This document shows, one piece after another, positions 61,777-64,000 of a stretch of DNA of 64,000 bases. Origin of the DNA: an uncultured Anaerolineae bacterium (GTDB taxonomy: Bacteria > Chloroflexota > Anaerolineae > J036 > Brachytrichaceae). The stretch spans positions 1 to 64,000 of the forward strand of contig CALHLE010000029.1 of assembly GCA_938034415.1 (NCBI GenBank), written 5' to 3'. A program made the translations under genes and the position numbers. The notes beneath the pieces are model-generated. The model saw nothing but the letters and a program-made list of their open reading frames with translations, searched no databases and was not told where the DNA came from. Each line of letters opens with the position of its first letter. The first letter of the stretch is position 1.

Positions 61777-62299
61777 TCAGCAGAAAACCATGCCGCCGTA
61801 GAGCGCAAGCGAGCCGAGCAAGCCCACCTCGCCGGCCTCCACATTGGCGAGATGGGGCAACGTAAACAGTCGTCTGCAAGGGAATCAACACAAGCCCGAT
61901 GGCAAGATAGGGCCAAAAGTCGGCCGACACGCCGTTAAAGGCGTAGCGAGCGGGGTATAGAACCGCCTCAACGGCCGACGCCAGGGCCGAAATCGCCACC
62001 CAGAGCGCGCTGGCGGCGATCATCCGCGTCCAGCTCAGCCGCGCGAACGGCGTGGTCAGGCTGCGCACCGAGCGCCCGTGCAACAAGCGGTTGCAGAGCC
62101 AAGTTCCCAAGAGCAGGAAAGCAAAAGAGGCTAAACCCAGCGCGAAGCCGGGCATGCTTCTTTCGTCGAGCGCACCGACGGCAACGAGGACAAAAGCGGT
62201 TCCCACTTGCCAAAAGACGAAGATCCCCGCAGCACCAAGCGCATAGCGCCACCAGGCATTTTTGCCTTGTTGTGTTTGCGCGAGAAAGAGGTTTTGCAT
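61777..62299 (-). pseudogene. Broken CPBP-family intramembrane protease gene
   Basis: From the ATG at 62299 the frame gives four hydrophobic segments and the stretch VLIPLQT, where CPBP proteins continue into the EExxxR active-site motif. Here the text instead jumps, with a frame change, to CLFTLPHLANVEAG, the conserved LFxxxH segment two helices further on, and stops at 61777. The EExxxR part is therefore deleted. It is the same type of internal loss as in the lactonase remnant. Confidence 0.7.
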
Positions 62300-62326
62300 G
62301 ATTAGGTCTCCAAAGGCGAAGTTGTG

Positions 62327-62704
62327 TCACGCCTCGGTCGTCGCAGCGCCCGACGGATGCCCCATGACGAACAGGCGGTACTTCTTGCGCCCAGGCGCCG
62401 GCGGCTGCGCCTCCAGCGATTGCAGTAGGCGGTAGATTGCCTCACGGGCCTGGATAAACTCCTGCTCGGTGGCATAGAACACGTGGCCGCGGACGGCGAT
62501 ATCCTGGACGCGCAGTTCGCTGCGCGACAAGATGTAGCGCACAAGCGCCTGCGCCACGCCGTTGCCGTAGAGTTGCACATGGTCGGCGAATTGCTCCAGG
62601 CTCTCCGCTCGGCGGAGGTCCTCCGGCGCGATCAGCTCCTTAGCCGCCGCGAAGAAGCATTCCTCGATGCCGTTGACCGAGCGCGTGTGGGCGACCGTGA
62701 TCAC
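62327..62704 (-). CDS. Hypothetical protein
   Basis: 125 residues from a GTG at 62704. It is mixed helix/strand, with a TRSVNGIEECFFAAAKEL start and a C-terminal RKKYRLFVMGHP strand. It has no signal peptide or membrane segment. I do not recognise the family. Its neighbour on the same strand is the broken CPBP gene, 27 nt downstream. The start is uncertain: a longer frame exists, but it crosses the divergent promoter. Confidence 0.55.
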   Translation of the reverse strand: MITVAHTRSVNGIEECFFAAAKELIAPEDLRRAESLEQFADHVQLYGNGVAQALVRYILSRSELRVQDIAVRGHVFYATEQEFIQAREAIYRLLQSLEAQPPAPGRKKYRLFVMGHPSGAATTEA

Positions 62705-62740
62705 GCCGGCCTCGAGCGGCTGAGCGCATCCCGCTTTGTT

Positions 62741-62746
62741 TAGAAT
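62741..62746 (+). promoter_or_regulatory. -10 box TAGAAT of the following small gene
   Basis: TAGAAT lies 10 nt before the GTG at 62757, in the gap between divergent genes. Confidence 0.45.
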
Positions 62747-62756
62747 GGCCCGAGTT

Positions 62757-63167
62757 GTGCAAGGCTTGATCGCTCGGCGCGCGCTCGGCATCGCGCTGCG
62801 CGCCTGGTTAGCGCTGGTGATGCTGTATGCGCCGGTCGTGTGCCTGACGTTTTGCCGGGTGACGCACGCGGCGCGCGACCATGCCGCAACGCAGAGCGGC
62901 TGGCAGCGCGAATGGGCGATGCGGCACCTGCCGGCGCATCTAGCGGAATCCCGCTTTCAGCTCGATGCGCCTCGCGAGCCTTTCCTCACCCAACTCCGCG
63001 AGCTTATCCACTCGCTGACCGATGTTGCGCCGAGGCCGCCTGCGCTCCCAGTCGCGCCTCTTACGTTGACAAGTTTGCTCGTGCGCGCGCGAGTAACACA
63101 CGCGAGCATCCCCCTCGAAGTGCCCCACCCGCCGCCGCGCGCGCCGGAGCCGCTCCGGCGCGCGTGA
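62757..63167 (+). CDS. Hypothetical membrane-anchored protein
   Basis: About 136 residues. An N-terminal hydrophobic segment (ALRAWLALVMLYAPVVCLTFC) is followed by a His- and Pro-rich soluble tail ending in a PHPPPRAPEPLRRA-type stretch. Three His/Cys-bearing spots (CLTFC, THAARDHAA, MRHLPAH) might bind metal, but this is weak. A start at the GTG 62757 is preferred over 62736, which lies upstream of the -10 box. It precedes a Crp/Fnr-type gene. Confidence 0.5.
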   Translation: MQGLIARRALGIALRAWLALVMLYAPVVCLTFCRVTHAARDHAATQSGWQREWAMRHLPAHLAESRFQLDAPREPFLTQLRELIHSLTDVAPRPPALPVAPLTLTSLLVRARVTHASIPLEVPHPPPRAPEPLRRA

Positions 63168-63383
63168 GCGCGCGTTTGTGGATGAGTCGGCGCGGGCGGG
63201 TTATGCGCCTCGCAGCGATGCGTCGCACACTCGGGCGTCGGGCATCCGCCGAGCGCATCCTCCATTCGATCGATCCTTTACTGCTGGCCGGCTGCAATCG
63301 CGTTCGGGCGTTGAGCCGCAGCCGTGCCTGTCACACCCCCGCATGGCGTCGCCATCGCAGGACGAAACAATGACACCTCTGCC

Positions 63384-64000
63384 ATGTTGCAAAAGCTATA
63401 CGAGGTTGACCTGTTTCGGGGGCTGCCGGCCGAGGGCTTTCATGACGCGCTGTCGGCGGCCCTGCCGCCGCAGCGCTTGCCGGCAGGTCACATGCTCTTC
63501 AGACAAGGCGAGCCGGCCGAGGCGTGCTACGCGCTGCTCAGCGGGTCGGCGCACCTCATCCAGCAAGACCTCAACGGCCACGAGGTGGTGCTGGCCACGA
63601 TGCCGGCCGGGCGCGTGGTGGGCGTCACGGCGCTGCTCGAGGAGGGCGCTTACTCGACCGGCGCGCAGATCGCGCAACCCGCGACGGCGCTGGCATGGAC
63701 GCGGTCGGAGATCCAGCGCCTGGCGAAGAAGTATCCGATCATTCTGCACAACGCGCTGCGCGTCGCCATGGCGCGCTATGTGGAGTTGCAACAGAGCTAC
63801 CAAGACCTGGCCTTTCACAGCGTGAGCCACCGCCTGGCGCGCGCGCTGGTCAAGCTGGCCCGCGCGCAGCCGGCTCGGCCCGACGGCGGCATCCTCATCA
63901 CCGTAACGCGCGAGCACCTGGCCGCCATGGCGGTGACGACGATCTTCACCGCCTCGCGCTTGCTCAGCGAGTGGGAACGGCAGGGCATCATCGCCTCGCA
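63384..64000 (+). CDS. Crp/Fnr-family transcriptional regulator, C-terminus cut off by the window edge
   Basis: 205 residues visible. The cyclic-nucleotide-binding-like barrel is present (LFRGLPAEGFHDALSAAL, LFRQGEPAEACYALLSGSAHLIQQD, GRVVGVTALLEEGAYSTGAQ), then the dimer helix and the start of the winged helix (ITVTREHLAAMAVTTIFTASRLLSEWERQGIIAS), with the recognition helix included. No Fnr-type N-terminal cysteine cluster is seen. The effector is unknown. Confidence 0.9.
   Translation, partial: MLQKLYEVDLFRGLPAEGFHDALSAALPPQRLPAGHMLFRQGEPAEACYALLSGSAHLIQQDLNGHEVVLATMPAGRVVGVTALLEEGAYSTGAQIAQPATALAWTRSEIQRLAKKYPIILHNALRVAMARYVELQQSYQDLAFHSVSHRLARALVKLARAQPARPDGGILITVTREHLAAMAVTTIFTASRLLSEWERQGIIAS

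Overview
The window is high-GC, densely coded bacterial chromosome and reads as Chloroflexota (Anaerolineae-like). The pointers are a 1704-residue protein ending in the Chlor_Arch_YYY (DUF2298) membrane domain, coenzyme F420 genes, a SARP/TPR regulator, a CSLREA-type secreted beta-helix protein and LysM/SH3b/LCP envelope proteins. There is no prophage, insertion sequence, rRNA operon or CRISPR array. The class assignment is inference from gene content; no search was run.

Layout. 0-7.3 kb: a cut-off secreted propeller protein, smpB and the giant GT-C/DUF2298 protein, all on the minus strand. 7.3-10.4 kb: initiator tRNA-Met with its terminator, then gyrA. 10.4-17.8 kb: a front-end fatty acid desaturase, a moxR-VWA operon that ends in two related membrane proteins, and clpC. 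18-23 kb: a putative toxin-antitoxin pair, an alpha/beta hydrolase and a TetR-MFS efflux operon. 23-28 kb: two paralogous M20-type amidohydrolases flanking an ArsR-SulP operon. 28-36 kb: asnS, a sbcC-phosphodiesterase operon, trpC, mscL and gyrB. 36-42 kb: DUF2237, sulfurtransferase, an F420 operon (npdG, cofE, nitroreductase, redoxin), a glycosyltransferase and an ANTAR regulator. 42-46.4 kb: rluD-like, the infC-rpmI-rplT operon and glutamate dehydrogenase. 46.5-54 kb: a P450 and an envelope cluster (LysM-SGNH, two lipoproteins, M42 peptidase, LCP-SH3b). 54-64 kb: tRNA-Leu, two decayed genes, a SARP/AAA/TPR regulator, a beta-helix protein, galM, small unknowns and a cut-off Crp/Fnr regulator.

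The most distinctive signal is in expression. Many monocistronic genes have a -10 hexamer of type TANNNT placed 6-7 nt before an ATG or GTG, so their transcripts should be leaderless. Genes inside operons instead use Shine-Dalgarno sites or GTGA/ATGA stop-start overlaps. This rule corrects several starts. infC stands out: no ATG, GTG or TTG suits its conserved N-terminus, and an AUC codon behind a strong GGAGG is the best start.

Other points of interest: two paralogous SGNH-like envelope proteins that have each lost a different catalytic motif residue; a GyrA without the canonical GyrA-box and with a basic insert in its linker; an ArsR regulator without cysteines behind a very clear operator; SbcC coupled to a short YfcE-like phosphodiesterase instead of SbcD; and two pseudogenes (lactonase, CPBP protease) that each lost their middle.
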